From contig JADCCX010000030.1 of assembly GCA_020252485.1 (NCBI GenBank), positions 1-64,000 of the forward strand: 64,000 bases of DNA. The letters are read 5' to 3'. The DNA comes from Methylocystis sp. (GTDB lineage Bacteria > Pseudomonadota > Alphaproteobacteria > Rhizobiales > Beijerinckiaceae). The position numbers and the translations under genes are program-made. The notes beneath the pieces are model-generated. The model saw only the letters and a program-made list of their open reading frames with translations, ran no database searches and was not told where the DNA came from. Below are positions 55,321 to 63,564 of this stretch, piece by piece (positions within the stretch are counted from its first letter, which is position 1; every line of letters starts with the position of its first letter).

Positions 55321-55385
55321 ACGCATAATGCGTTTTGCTGCGTTGCAAACGCATATGTTGCACTGCACCTATGCAAAATACGCAT
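55321..55385 (+). promoter_or_regulatory. repeated ACGCAT/GCAAA motifs upstream of pdhA
   Basis: ACGCAT-A-ATGCGT (55321-55333) is a perfect palindrome. GCAAACGCAT is at 55345-55354, its near-inverse ATGCGTTTTGC at 55328-55338, and GCAAAATACGCAT at 55373-55385. The cluster lies 90-150 bases before the pdhA start and looks like a multi-site operator. The regulator is not known from this window. Confidence 0.55.
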
Positions 55386-55472
55386 TGCGCTCTTGCCGGT
55401 CAGCCCCCTTCTCAGCAGCGCCAATGGCCCTAAAGTTGTTTGTCAGCATTCAAAGGATTTAGGGGGAGCGCG

Positions 55473-56543
55473 ATGGCCGCTGCTTTGCAGGATACGGGAT
55501 CGGTGACGCCGAAACGCGTGGCGAAAAGCGAGGGCAAGGCGCCTTCGAAGACGAGGGCGAAGGCCGCCGCGAACACGCCGACGGCCTTCTCGCGCGAGGA
55601 GGAGCTGCACGCCTATCGCGAGATGCTGATGATCCGCCGCTTCGAGGAGAAATCCGGCCAGCTCTACGGCATGGGCCTGATCGGCGGCTTCTGCCACCTC
55701 TACATCGGCCAGGAGGCCGTGGTGGTCGGCATGCAGATGGCGGCCCTGCCGGGCGATCAGGTGATCACGGGGTACCGCGACCACGGCCATATGCTCGCCT
55801 GCGGGATGGACCCGAAAGGCGTGATGGCGGAGCTGACCGGACGGCGCGGCGGCCTTTCCAAGGGCAAGGGCGGCTCCATGCACATGTTCTCGAAGGAAAA
55901 GAACTTCTACGGCGGCCATGGCATCGTGGGCGCGCAGGTGAGCCTTGGCGCGGGCCTCGCCTTCGCCAATTGGTACCGGCAGGACGGCACGGTCGCCATG
56001 GCCTATTTCGGCGATGGCGCCGCCAACCAGGGCCAGGTCTATGAAAGCTTCAACATGGCGGAGCTCTGGAAGCTTCCCGTCATTTTCATCATCGAGAACA
56101 ACCGCTACGCGATGGGCACCGCCGTCAGCCGCGCCTCGGCGCAGACGGATTTCTCCATTCGCGGCGTGGCCTTCAACATCCCCGGCGAGCAGGTGGACGG
56201 CATGGATATCCACGCCGTGCGCGAGGCTGGCCGGCGCGCCATCCAGCATGCCCGCTCCGGCAAGGGGCCCTATATTCTCGAGATGCAGACCTACCGCTAC
56301 CGCGGCCATTCCATGTCCGATCCGGCCAAGTACCGCTCGAAGGATGAGGTCGACAAGATGCGCAACGAGCGCGATCCGATCGAGAATGTCCGCGAGCGCC
56401 TGCTGGCCAACAAATGGGCGAGCGAGGAGGACCTGAAGAAGATCGATGGCGAAATCCGCGCGATCGTCAACGAGGCCGCCGACTTTGCGACGACCGATCC
56501 GGAGCCCGATCCCTCCGAGCTCTTCACCGATATCCTCAAGTAG
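55473..56543 (+). CDS. pdhA: pyruvate dehydrogenase E1 component, alpha subunit
   Basis: 356 aa from the ATG preceded by GGGGGAG (the frame extends to a TTG at 55440). Thiamine-diphosphate enzyme decarboxylating pyruvate. The ThDP/Mg motif is YFGDGAANQGQVYESFNMAELWKLPVIFIIENN, and phosphorylation-loop homologue YRYRGHSMSDPAKYRSKDEV is present. The basic Ala/Lys-rich N-terminal 30 residues are typical of the alpha2beta2 alphaproteobacterial type. Followed by pdhB. Confidence 0.98.
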   Translation: MAAALQDTGSVTPKRVAKSEGKAPSKTRAKAAANTPTAFSREEELHAYREMLMIRRFEEKSGQLYGMGLIGGFCHLYIGQEAVVVGMQMAALPGDQVITGYRDHGHMLACGMDPKGVMAELTGRRGGLSKGKGGSMHMFSKEKNFYGGHGIVGAQVSLGAGLAFANWYRQDGTVAMAYFGDGAANQGQVYESFNMAELWKLPVIFIIENNRYAMGTAVSRASAQTDFSIRGVAFNIPGEQVDGMDIHAVREAGRRAIQHARSGKGPYILEMQTYRYRGHSMSDPAKYRSKDEVDKMRNERDPIENVRERLLANKWASEEDLKKIDGEIRAIVNEAADFATTDPEPDPSELFTDILK

Positions 56544-56669
56544 CGCCAACCATGGGACGGCCTCATCCTGCGCGGGGTGCAGGAGAGGCGGCTGCTCATG
56601 AATATGGCCTCTGACCGCGCAGCGATGCAGGCCGGGGGCTCTTCGATCCTCAGGCCCAGGTAGTCAAAA

Positions 56670-58088
56670 ATGGCTGTAGATGTGTTGATGCCCGCCCTCT
56701 CTCCCACGATGGAGCAAGGCAAACTGGCCAAATGGCTGAAGAACGAGGGCGACAAGGTCAAATCCGGCGATGTGATCGCCGAAATCGAGACCGACAAGGC
56801 CACCATGGAGGTGGAGGCCGTCGATGAGGGCATCCTCGCCAGGATCCTTGTCGCCGGCGGCACGGATAACGTGCTCGTCAACACCAGGATCGCCATCATC
56901 GCGCAGGATGGCGAGAGTCTTTCGGCCGCTCCGGCAGCCGCCGCCCCCCTCCCGGCAGCTTCGCTGCCACCCTCCCCGCAAGGGGGAGGGAGCGGCGGCT
57001 CATCCTCCCCCCTTGCGGGGGAGGTGGCCGCGCCAGCGGCCGGTGGGGGGAGCGTTCCTGCTCAAGCGAAGGCCTATGACGCCTCCGCCGAGTATCCCGC
57101 GGGCACCGAAATGGTGACGATGACGGTGCGCGAGGCCCTGCGCGAGGCGATGGCCGAGGAGATGCGGGCCGACAAGGACGTCTTCATCATGGGCGAGGAG
57201 GTCGCGGAATATCAGGGCGCCTACAAGATCACGCAGGGGCTGCTGGCCGAATTCGGCCCCCGCCGTGTGATCGATACGCCGATCACCGAGCATGGCTTCG
57301 CCGGCATCGGCGTGGGCGCTGCGATGAGCGGCCTGAAGCCCATCGTCGAGTTCATGACCTGGAACTTCGCCATGCAGGCCATCGACCAGATCATCAATTC
57401 CGCCGCCAAGACGCTTTACATGTCCGGCGGCCAGCTCGGCTGCCCCATTGTTTTCCGTGGCCCCAATGGCGCAGCCGCGCGCGTGGCCGCCCAGCACAGC
57501 CATGATTACGCGGCCTGGTATTCCAACGTGCCCGGCCTCAAGGTGATCATGCCCTTCACCGCCGCCGATGCGAAGGGCCTGATGAAGGCCGCGATCCGTG
57601 ACCCGAACCCGATCATCTTCCTCGAGAACGAGATCCTCTACGGCCAGTCATTCGAGGTGCCGAAGGGCGATCACGTGCTGCCGATCGGCAAGGCGAGGAT
57701 CGACCGCGTGGGTAAAGACGTCACCATCGTTTCCTTCGGCATCGGCATGACCTATGCCCGCAAGGCAGCGGAAGCGCTGGCCGGCGAAGGCATCGAGGCG
57801 GAAGTGATCGACCTGCGCACCATCCGCCCGATGGACATCGAGACGGTGATCGCCTCCGTGCAGAAGACCAACCGCTGCGTCGCGGTGGAAGAGGGCTTCC
57901 CGCAGAGCGGCGTCACCGCCGAGATCGGCATGAAGATCATGGAGGCGGCCTTCGATTATCTCGATGCGCCGGTGGCGCGCGTGACCGGCAAGGACGTGCC
58001 GATGCCCTATGCCGCCAACCTTGAGAAGCTCGCGCTGCCGAATGTCGGCGAAGTCGTGGCCGCGGCCAAGGCCGTGCTGTATCGGTGA
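56670..58088 (+). CDS. pdhB: pyruvate dehydrogenase E1 component, beta subunit with lipoyl domain
   Basis: 472 aa. N-terminal lipoyl domain (1-80; lipoyl Lys43 in [10 protein letters not shown]), linker, then the transketolase-like beta subunit from about 140 ([46 protein letters not shown]). A lipoyl domain on E1-beta is characteristic of Alphaproteobacteria. The linker, residues about 92-127, is encoded by dispersed palindromic repeat sequence (see 56945-57052). Confidence 0.98.
   Translation: MAVDVLMPALSPTMEQGKLAKWLKNEGDKVKSGDVIAEIETDKATMEVEAVDEGILARILVAGGTDNVLVNTRIAIIAQDGESLSAAPAAAAPLPAASLPPSPQGGGSGGSSSPLAGEVAAPAAGGGSVPAQAKAYDASAEYPAGTEMVTMTVREALREAMAEEMRADKDVFIMGEEVAEYQGAYKITQGLLAEFGPRRVIDTPITEHGFAGIGVGAAMSGLKPIVEFMTWNFAMQAIDQIINSAAKTLYMSGGQLGCPIVFRGPNGAAARVAAQHSHDYAAWYSNVPGLKVIMPFTAADAKGLMKAAIRDPNPIIFLENEILYGQSFEVPKGDHVLPIGKARIDRVGKDVTIVSFGIGMTYARKAAEALAGEGIEAEVIDLRTIRPMDIETVIASVQKTNRCVAVEEGFPQSGVTAEIGMKIMEAAFDYLDAPVARVTGKDVPMPYAANLEKLALPNVGEVVAAAKAVLYR
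56945..57052. repeat. intergenic-type palindrome in frame within pdhB
   Basis: CCCTCCCCGCAAGGGGGAGGG, then CCTCCCCCCTTGCGGGGGAGG and GGCCGCGCCAGCGGCC, form successive stems in the CTCCCC...GGGGAG family also present in type E elements. It is read as [15 protein letters not shown] and [18 protein letters not shown]. It lies wholly in the linker between lipoyl and catalytic parts. Confidence 0.8.
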
Positions 58089-58105
58089 GGGGATGCGGGC
58101 CTTTC

Positions 58106-58135
58106 CTGGATTGCTTCGCTGCGCTCGCAATGACG
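58106..58135. repeat. type F inverted repeat, half copy
   Basis: CTGGATTGCTTCGCTGCGCTCGCAATGACG, the right arm only of the elements at 45965 and 48841, located at the boundary between pdhB and the inserted Uma2 gene. Confidence 0.7.
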
Positions 58136-58151
58136 TGATAGTAATCGGTTC

Positions 58152-58730
58152 ATGACCAAACCCGTCCCCACCCCGGCAACCTATGCCGACCTTGAGAAGG
58201 TCCCGCCCCATCTGGTGGCGGAGATCATCCATGGTGTGCTGGAGACGCATCCGCGGCCAACGCCCAGGCATGCGATGACCAGTGCTGAAATACTGGGAAT
58301 GTTGCGCGGTCCCTTCCGGCTTGGCGAAGGCGGTCCGGGCGGTTGGCTCTTTATGAATGAGCCAGAGTTGCATCTTTCGAACCACGTCGTTGTTCCCGAT
58401 ATCGCCGGCTGGCGGCGTGAAAGAATGTCCTCACTTCCCGACACTCCATATCTGACACTTGTGCCCGATTGGGTTTGTGAAATTCTGTCGCCCTCGACCG
58501 CGCGGCTCGATCAAGGGCCCAAGCGCCAGATTTATGCCGGCTGCGGCGTGCCTTACCTGTGGCTGCTTGATCCCGTAACCCGCGTGCTGGACGCCTATCA
58601 GCTTGTCAGCGGCAAGTGGCTTCTGCTGGGCACGGCCACCGGCTCCGGTGAGGTCAGCTTGCCGCCGTTTGACGCGATCAGCTTTTCGCTCGACGTTCTC
58701 TTTCCGCTCGATCCCCCGATCCAAGACTAA
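58152..58730 (+). CDS. Uma2 family (DUF820) PD-(D/E)XK protein inserted in the pdh operon
   Basis: 192 aa. The restriction-endonuclease-like core is visible: VVPDIAGWRRERM (Asp), WVCEILSPSTARLDQGPKRQIYAGCGVPYLWLLDP (Glu and Lys of the catalytic set), typical of Uma2 proteins abundant in cyanobacteria and scattered in other phyla. N-terminal TYADLEKVPPHLVAEIIHGVLETHPRP is also typical. It sits between pdhB and pdhC in the same direction, so it should be co-transcribed, although a function in pyruvate metabolism is not expected. Function unknown. Confidence 0.88.
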   Translation: MTKPVPTPATYADLEKVPPHLVAEIIHGVLETHPRPTPRHAMTSAEILGMLRGPFRLGEGGPGGWLFMNEPELHLSNHVVVPDIAGWRRERMSSLPDTPYLTLVPDWVCEILSPSTARLDQGPKRQIYAGCGVPYLWLLDPVTRVLDAYQLVSGKWLLLGTATGSGEVSLPPFDAISFSLDVLFPLDPPIQD

Positions 58731-58744
58731 GCACTGGAAACGCC

Positions 58745-60160
58745 ATGCCCACCAATATCCTGATGCCGGCGCTTTCTCCCACCATGGAGAAGGGCAATCT
58801 CGCCAAATGGCTGAAGAAGGAAGGCGACGCCGTCAAATCCGGCGATGTGCTCGCCGAGATCGAGACCGACAAGGCGACGATGGAGGTCGAATCCATCGAT
58901 GACGGCATTCTGGCGAAGATCGTCGTGGCCGCCGGCACCGCCGATGTGCCGGTGAACCAGCTGATCGCGATCATCGCCGCCGAAGGCGAGGATGTGGCCA
59001 AGGCTGCGGCGGGCGGCGGGGCGAAGGCACCGCCAGCCCCCCTCCCGGCGGCTTCGCCGCCACCCTCCCCAGCAGTCGAGCCTGTGAAGACTGCGCAAGC
59101 TGGTCTTCATGGGGGAGGGATAGGCGCTCCATCCTCCCCCCTTGCGGGGGAGGCGGCCGCGCCAGCGGCCGGTGGGGGGAGTCGCCTCTTCGCTTCGCCG
59201 CTCGCCAAACGCATCGCCGGACAGAACGGCATCGACCTTTCGAAGCTGAGCGGCTCCGGCCCGCATGGCCGCATCGTCGAGGCGGATGTGAAGGCGGCGA
59301 TCGCCGGCGGCGGCGCCAGGGCTTCTTCCTCCCCCCTTGCGGGGGAGGTGGCCGCGCGAGCGGCCGGTGGGGTGAGCGCCCCTCTCCCTGCGCCATCTCC
59401 CCCTCCGCAAGCAGTTGGCATGTCCGAAGATACGATCAAGAAGATGTTCGCGCCGGGCTCCTACGAGGAGATCCCGCATGACAGCATGCGCAAGGTCATC
59501 GCGCGCCGGCTGCTCGAATCCAAGCAGACGATCCCGCATTTCTACCTCACCATAGACACGGACCTCGATGCCCTGCTGGCTTTGCGCGAGCAGCTCAACA
59601 AGGCCGCCCCCGTGAAGGATGGCAAGCCCGCCTACAAGCTCTCGGTCAACGATATGGTGATCAAGGCCATGGCCATGGCGCTGAAGGCGGTGCCGGACGC
59701 CAATGTGACCTGGACCGAGAACACCATGCTGAAGCACAAGCACGCCGATGTCGGTGTCGCGGTCTCGATCCCCGGCGGCCTGATCACGCCCGTCATCCGG
59801 GATGCCTGCCACAAGACGCTGTCTTCCATCTCCAACGAGATGAAGGATCTGGCCGCCCGCGCCAAGACGCGGAAACTGAAGCCCGAGGAATATCAGGGCG
59901 GCACCACGGCCATCTCCAATCTCGGGATGTTCGGCGTCAGGGATTTCTGCGCCGTCATCAATCCGCCGCATGCGACGATTCTCGCCGTTGGCGCGGGCGG
60001 GAAGCGCCCGGTGGTGAAGGCCGATGGCTCGCTCGGCGTCGCCACCGTCATGAGCGTGACGCTCTCGACCGATCACCGGGCCGTCGACGGCGCGCTGGGG
60101 GCGGAGCTGCTGCAGGCGTTCAAGGGCTACATCGAGAATCCGATGGGGATGCTGGTGTGA
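58745..60160 (+). CDS. pdhC: pyruvate dehydrogenase E2, dihydrolipoamide acetyltransferase
   Basis: 471 aa. Lipoyl domain 1-80 (Lys43 in [10 protein letters not shown]), peripheral-subunit-binding domain about 155-190 (ASPLAKRIAGQNGIDLSKLSGSGPHGRIVEADVKAAI), catalytic domain 225-471 ending with the active-site HRAVDGALGAELLQAFKGYIENP. Both linkers contain in-frame palindromic repeat sequence (59037-59181 and 59326-59400). E2 forms the core of the complex. Confidence 0.98.
   Translation: MPTNILMPALSPTMEKGNLAKWLKKEGDAVKSGDVLAEIETDKATMEVESIDDGILAKIVVAAGTADVPVNQLIAIIAAEGEDVAKAAAGGGAKAPPAPLPAASPPPSPAVEPVKTAQAGLHGGGIGAPSSPLAGEAAAPAAGGGSRLFASPLAKRIAGQNGIDLSKLSGSGPHGRIVEADVKAAIAGGGARASSSPLAGEVAARAAGGVSAPLPAPSPPPQAVGMSEDTIKKMFAPGSYEEIPHDSMRKVIARRLLESKQTIPHFYLTIDTDLDALLALREQLNKAAPVKDGKPAYKLSVNDMVIKAMAMALKAVPDANVTWTENTMLKHKHADVGVAVSIPGGLITPVIRDACHKTLSSISNEMKDLAARAKTRKLKPEEYQGGTTAISNLGMFGVRDFCAVINPPHATILAVGAGGKRPVVKADGSLGVATVMSVTLSTDHRAVDGALGAELLQAFKGYIENPMGMLV
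59037..59181. repeat. intergenic-type palindrome in frame within pdhC, linker 1
   Basis: CCCTCCCGGCGGCTTCGCCGCC and CCTCCCCCCTTGCGGGGGAGG stems flank a unique 50-base insert; GGCCGCGCCAGCGGCC follows. Read as PLPAASPPPSP...[17 protein letters not shown], residues about 98-146 of PdhC. Confidence 0.8.
59326..59400. repeat. intergenic-type palindrome in frame within pdhC, linker 2
   Basis: CTTCCTCCCCCCTTGCGGGGGAGG then GGCCGCGCGAGCGGCC, read as [26 protein letters not shown], residues about 194-219, between the subunit-binding and catalytic domains. Confidence 0.8.
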
Positions 60161-60170
60161 GGGGAGGCCG

Positions 60171-60362
60171 ATGGCTGACGATATGTCGGCTTCCAGCGCG
60201 ATGGGCGGCACCCGCAGCTGGTTCGTGTTTCAATTCAGTGCCGCCAATGACGCTTCCGATTGGCCCGATCCCACATTCAACAAGCACCTAGCGGCCGCCG
60301 ACGAGCGCTTCGGCAAGGTCAATCAGGATTGCGTCAGAGTTGCGCAAAGCAGGTTTCTATAG
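60171..60362 (+). CDS. small protein, 63 aa, unknown
   Basis: Begins at an ATG five bases after GGGGAGG and ends in TAG. Middle part RSWFVFQFSAANDASDWPDPTFNKHLAAADERFG is coding-like, without a recognised domain. Located ten bases after pdhC, probably co-transcribed. It could be a real small protein or the remnant of a longer one; nothing decides. Confidence 0.5.
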   Translation: MADDMSASSAMGGTRSWFVFQFSAANDASDWPDPTFNKHLAAADERFGKVNQDCVRVAQSRFL

Positions 60363-60448
60363 ATGGCTTTTGGGAGTTTTGTTCTTATTGTGTTCCGTTC
60401 GAAATCAGGCCATGATCAAATGCATTTTGGTCAAGCAGGAGGTGAAGC

Positions 60449-60697
60449 GTGAGCGAGATCAAGGACATGGTGATGCCGATGCTAAAGAGCATCCAGACCG
60501 AGCAGCGCGCAATGCGCGCGCGGGTCGATGGAATCGCCGAGAACGTAGCCGAGATCAAAGACGATCTCGACGTGATTAAGGGCTACACGACATTCCACAT
60601 GGGCCTCACGACACAAAACCAGTCGGACATTGCCGATCTTCGGAAGGATATGGCTGACCTGAAAAAGCGGATCGCAGCGCTGGAGGGACGAGGGTGA
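60449..60697 (+). CDS. small coiled-coil protein, 82 aa
   Basis: Starts at a GTG with GGAGG seven bases upstream. The whole chain is helical with heptad-like spacing of Ile/Met/Leu (MPMLKSIQTEQRAMRARVDGIAENVAEIKDDLDVI) and a C-terminal DIADLRKDMADLKKRIAALE, a strong coiled coil. Its TGA overlaps the next small gene (GTGA). A similar small protein is at 62574. No known function. Confidence 0.7.
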   Translation: MSEIKDMVMPMLKSIQTEQRAMRARVDGIAENVAEIKDDLDVIKGYTTFHMGLTTQNQSDIADLRKDMADLKKRIAALEGRG

Positions 60698-60834
60698 CAG
60701 CAGCATCACGCGAAGTCTTAGGAGGCGCCGGATTCGACCGCCGCTATGGCTCCGTCATCGCCCTCGCTGTGGCGACCATCGCGCTTGATACGGCCATTAT
60801 CGTCTACGCCTACGCAATGCGTCTCACGCTCTGA
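60694..60834 (+). CDS. single-pass small membrane protein, 46 aa
   Basis: GTG start overlapping the coiled-coil gene stop by three bases and preceded by GGAGGG. One predicted helix (YGSVIALAVATIALDTAIIVYAYAM) follows a short polar N-terminus with basic residues. Translational coupling suggests the coiled-coil protein and this membrane peptide act together. Function unknown. Confidence 0.6.
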   Translation: MTAASREVLGGAGFDRRYGSVIALAVATIALDTAIIVYAYAMRLTL

Positions 60835-60846
60835 TCGGGAGTTCCC

Positions 60847-62283
60847 ATGTCCGCCTACGACGTCATCATCATCGGCTCCGGCCCCGGCGGCTATGTCGCG
60901 GCGATCCGCGCGGCGCAGCTTGGTCTCAAGACGGCGATCGTCGAGCGGGAGCATCTGGGCGGCATCTGCCTGAACTGGGGCTGCATTCCCACCAAGGCGC
61001 TGCTGCGCTCGGCTGAAATCCTGCATTACGCCCAGCACGCCAAGAATTACGGCCTGGTGCTGGAAGGCAGCATGAAGCCCGATGTGAAGGCGGTGGTCGC
61101 CCGCTCGCGCGGCATTTCCGCCCGGCTGAACGGCGGCGTCGGCTTCCTGATGAAGAAAAACAAGATCGACGTGATCTGGGGCGAGGCGAAGATCACCAAA
61201 CCCGGCGAGGTCGTGGTCAAGGCAATGACGAAGCCCGCCGTGCAGCCGCAGAACCCGCCGCCCAAAGGCGTGCTGGGGGAGGGCGTCTATACCGCGAAAC
61301 ATATCGTCATCGCGACTGGAGCCCGCCCGCGCGCGCTGCCGGGCATCGAGCCGGATGGCAAACTGATCTGGACCTATTTCGAGGCGATGGTTCCGGCTGA
61401 AATGCCGAAATCCATGCTGGTGATGGGCTCCGGCGCCATCGGCATCGAATTCGCCTCGTTCTATCAGGCGATGGGCGTCGATGTGACGGTCGTCGAGGTC
61501 ATGCCGCAGATCCTGCCGGTGGAGGATGCCGAGATCGCCGCCATCGCCCGCAAGGCCTTCGAGAAGGCGGGGCTGAAGATCCGCACCAATGCCAAGGTCA
61601 CCAGGGTCGTGAAGGGCGCCAACAACCTGACCGCGACAATCGAGCAGGACGGCAAGAGCGAGACGCTGACCGTCGACCGCATGATCTCGGCGGTCGGCGT
61701 CGTCGGCAACATCGAGAACCTCGGGCTGGAGGCGCTCGGCATCAGGACGGACCGCGGCTGCGTCGTCACGAACGGCTACAGCGAGACCAATGTGAAGGGC
61801 ATCTACGCCATCGGGGATGTCGCCGGTCCGCCCATGCTGGCCCATAAGGCGGAGCACGAGGGCGTCATCTGCATCGAGCACATCAAGGGCCTGCACGTCC
61901 ACCCGATGGACAAGAGCATGATCCCCGGCTGCACCTATTGCCATCCGCAGATCGCCAGCGTCGGCCTGACGGAGGCGAAGGCCAAGGAGGCGGGCCGCAC
62001 GGTCAAGGTCGGCCGCTTCAATTTCGCCGCCAACGGCAAGGCCATCGCGCTGGGCGAGGATAACGGCCTGATCAAGACGATCTTCGACGCGAAGACCGGC
62101 AAATTGCTCGGCGCGCATATGGTGGGCGCGGAAGTGACGGAACTGATCCAGGGCTATGTCGTCGCCATGAACCTCGAAACCACCGAAGAGGACCTGATGC
62201 ATGTCGTCTTCCCGCATCCAACACTCTCGGAGATGATGAAAGAGAGCGTTCTGGATGCTTATGGGCGGGCGCTGAATGCGTAA
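60847..62283 (+). CDS. lpdA: dihydrolipoyl dehydrogenase (E3)
   Basis: 478 aa flavoprotein reoxidising lipoamide. FAD site GSGPGGYVAAIRAAQLG (10-26), redox-active disulfide Cys41 and Cys46 in GGICLNWGCIPTK, NAD site MVMGSGAIGIEFASFYQAMG, FAD site YAIGDVAGPPMLAHKAEHEG and the C-terminal His-Glu pair in HVVFPHPTLSEMMKE. It should act in the pyruvate dehydrogenase complex of the preceding genes. Confidence 0.98.
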   Translation: MSAYDVIIIGSGPGGYVAAIRAAQLGLKTAIVEREHLGGICLNWGCIPTKALLRSAEILHYAQHAKNYGLVLEGSMKPDVKAVVARSRGISARLNGGVGFLMKKNKIDVIWGEAKITKPGEVVVKAMTKPAVQPQNPPPKGVLGEGVYTAKHIVIATGARPRALPGIEPDGKLIWTYFEAMVPAEMPKSMLVMGSGAIGIEFASFYQAMGVDVTVVEVMPQILPVEDAEIAAIARKAFEKAGLKIRTNAKVTRVVKGANNLTATIEQDGKSETLTVDRMISAVGVVGNIENLGLEALGIRTDRGCVVTNGYSETNVKGIYAIGDVAGPPMLAHKAEHEGVICIEHIKGLHVHPMDKSMIPGCTYCHPQIASVGLTEAKAKEAGRTVKVGRFNFAANGKAIALGEDNGLIKTIFDAKTGKLLGAHMVGAEVTELIQGYVVAMNLETTEEDLMHVVFPHPTLSEMMKESVLDAYGRALNA

Positions 62284-62308
62284 GAGGGCTGTGAATCCGG
62301 GTTAACGT

Positions 62309-62517
62309 GCGGGCTCCATCCCTCCCCTTGACGGGGAGGGTCGGCGGCGAAAGCCGCCGGGGAGGGGTGATCATGACGGTGACAATGAGAAAATTCCCCC
62401 CACCCGGCCCTTCCCCCGGATCAAGTCCGGGGTCCGGGCCACCCGCCCCGCAAGGGGGCGGGATGGGTGCTCCGGGATGGGTGCTCATGCAGGCAATCGT
62501 TAAGCCGGGTTCGGGGC
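62309..62517. repeat. type E composite repeat, copy 2
   Basis: Same order of parts as 21790-21966: GCGGGCTCCATCCCTCCCC, two stem-loops, CCACCCGGCC, GCAAGGGGGCGGGATGGG, final GGCAATCGTTAAGCCGGGTTC. An additional CCCCCGGATCAAGTCCGGGG stem is inserted in the middle. Confidence 0.75.
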
Positions 62518-62573
62518 GCTGAATGCGTGATGTTCCACTTGTGTTCCTGTTGGGGCTGTGGTAGCTTTTCCCC

Positions 62574-62786
62574 ATGAGCGAGCCAAAAGACATCACGGCG
62601 ACGATCCTTCGCGAGATCCGCGATGACATCAAGGGGCTGCGGCAGGAGATGCAGCAGCGCTTCGACAATCTGGAGACACGGATGGAAGGCGTCGAAGCCG
62701 GCCTGCATGGCGTGCAGATCGTTCTCGTCAACGCGATTGGCATGTTCGATCAGCGGATCACCGCGCTTGAAGCCAAGGTGAACTGA
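62574..62786 (+). CDS. small coiled-coil protein, 70 aa
   Basis: ATG start after a short leader. MSEPKDITATILREIRDDIKGLRQEMQQRFDNLETRMEGVEAGLHGVQI is a clear coiled coil. It resembles the 82-aa protein at 60449 in start (MSExKD) and in heptads, though they are not obvious duplicates. Similar short proteins are common in Hyphomicrobiales. Unknown function. Confidence 0.65.
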   Translation: MSEPKDITATILREIRDDIKGLRQEMQQRFDNLETRMEGVEAGLHGVQIVLVNAIGMFDQRITALEAKVN

Positions 62787-62824
62787 GCTTGGCCCTGGGC
62801 GTCTGAATCTGTTAGCCCGAAGGC

Positions 62825-63283
62825 ATGACCTCCACGCTCCCCCTCATCCTCCTCGCCTTCGCGGGCGGCGCGGTTCTGCCGTTGCAGATGGGGGTCAACG
62901 GCTTTCTCAGGAATGGCCTCGGCCACCCGATGCAGGCGACCTTCGTGTCTTTCACGGTGGGCTCGCTCGCGGCTTTGCTCGCCTGCATCGTGATGCGCAC
63001 GCCATTGCCGACGGCCGAGAAGCTGGCGACGCCCGCCTTCTGGATGTGGTTCGGCGGCTGCTTCGGCATGTTCTATGTCTTCACGACGATCGTCGCAGGG
63101 CCGCGCATTGGCGCTGCGCTCGCCGTATCGCTGGCGATTGCCGGGCAGTTGATCGTGGCCACGCTGCTCGATCACACCGGCGCGCTGGGCTTTCCGCAAC
63201 ACAGCATCTCGCCCATGAAGCTCCTGGGCATCGGGCTCGTCATCGCGGGCGTGCTGGTGGTCGGCTATTCGAAACAGGCGTGA
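62825..63283 (+). CDS. DMT-superfamily small permease (YdcZ/DUF606)
   Basis: 152 aa with five hydrophobic helices. Motifs LLAFAGGAVLPLQMGVNGFLRNGLGHPMQATFVSFTVGSLAAL and WMWFGGCFGMFYVFTTIVAGPRIGAALAVSLAIAGQLI match DUF606 (YdcZ). Members often pair or fuse, but this one is alone. Substrate unknown. Confidence 0.88.
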   Translation: MTSTLPLILLAFAGGAVLPLQMGVNGFLRNGLGHPMQATFVSFTVGSLAALLACIVMRTPLPTAEKLATPAFWMWFGGCFGMFYVFTTIVAGPRIGAALAVSLAIAGQLIVATLLDHTGALGFPQHSISPMKLLGIGLVIAGVLVVGYSKQA

Positions 63284-63288
63284 CGCGA

Positions 63289-63483
63289 TCCTCCTTCTCC
63301 CAGTAGGGATGGGGAGAAGGCGCCCGAAGGGCGGATGAGGGGCCGGGTGAGTTCGCACAACGCTTTGCACACTCACCCAGCCCCTCACCCTGGCCCTCTC
63401 CCCGTCAGAACGGGGAGAGGGGAGGAAGATCAGGCGTGATGCGCCATCTTTTTTCTCCGTCAGAACGGGGAGAGGGGACAAGA
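63289..63483. repeat. intergenic palindrome cluster (type G)
   Basis: CCTTCTCCC...GGGGAGAAGG, CGCCCGAAGGGCG and the repeated unit CTCCGTCAGAACGGGGAGAGGGGA (two copies) form several hairpins between the permease gene and lipA. No gene is seen. Confidence 0.7.
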
Positions 63484-63564
63484 AGCAGCAGATCTGACCA
63501 GCGCCAGCGCCGGTTGTCGAAACCGCCTGGAGGCCTTAAGTCCCTGCTAGCCACTGAGACAGCC

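Noticed and set aside
58727-62217. two long minus-strand frames opposite pdhC and lpdA
   Set aside because: Shadow frames; the plus-strand genes are unambiguous.
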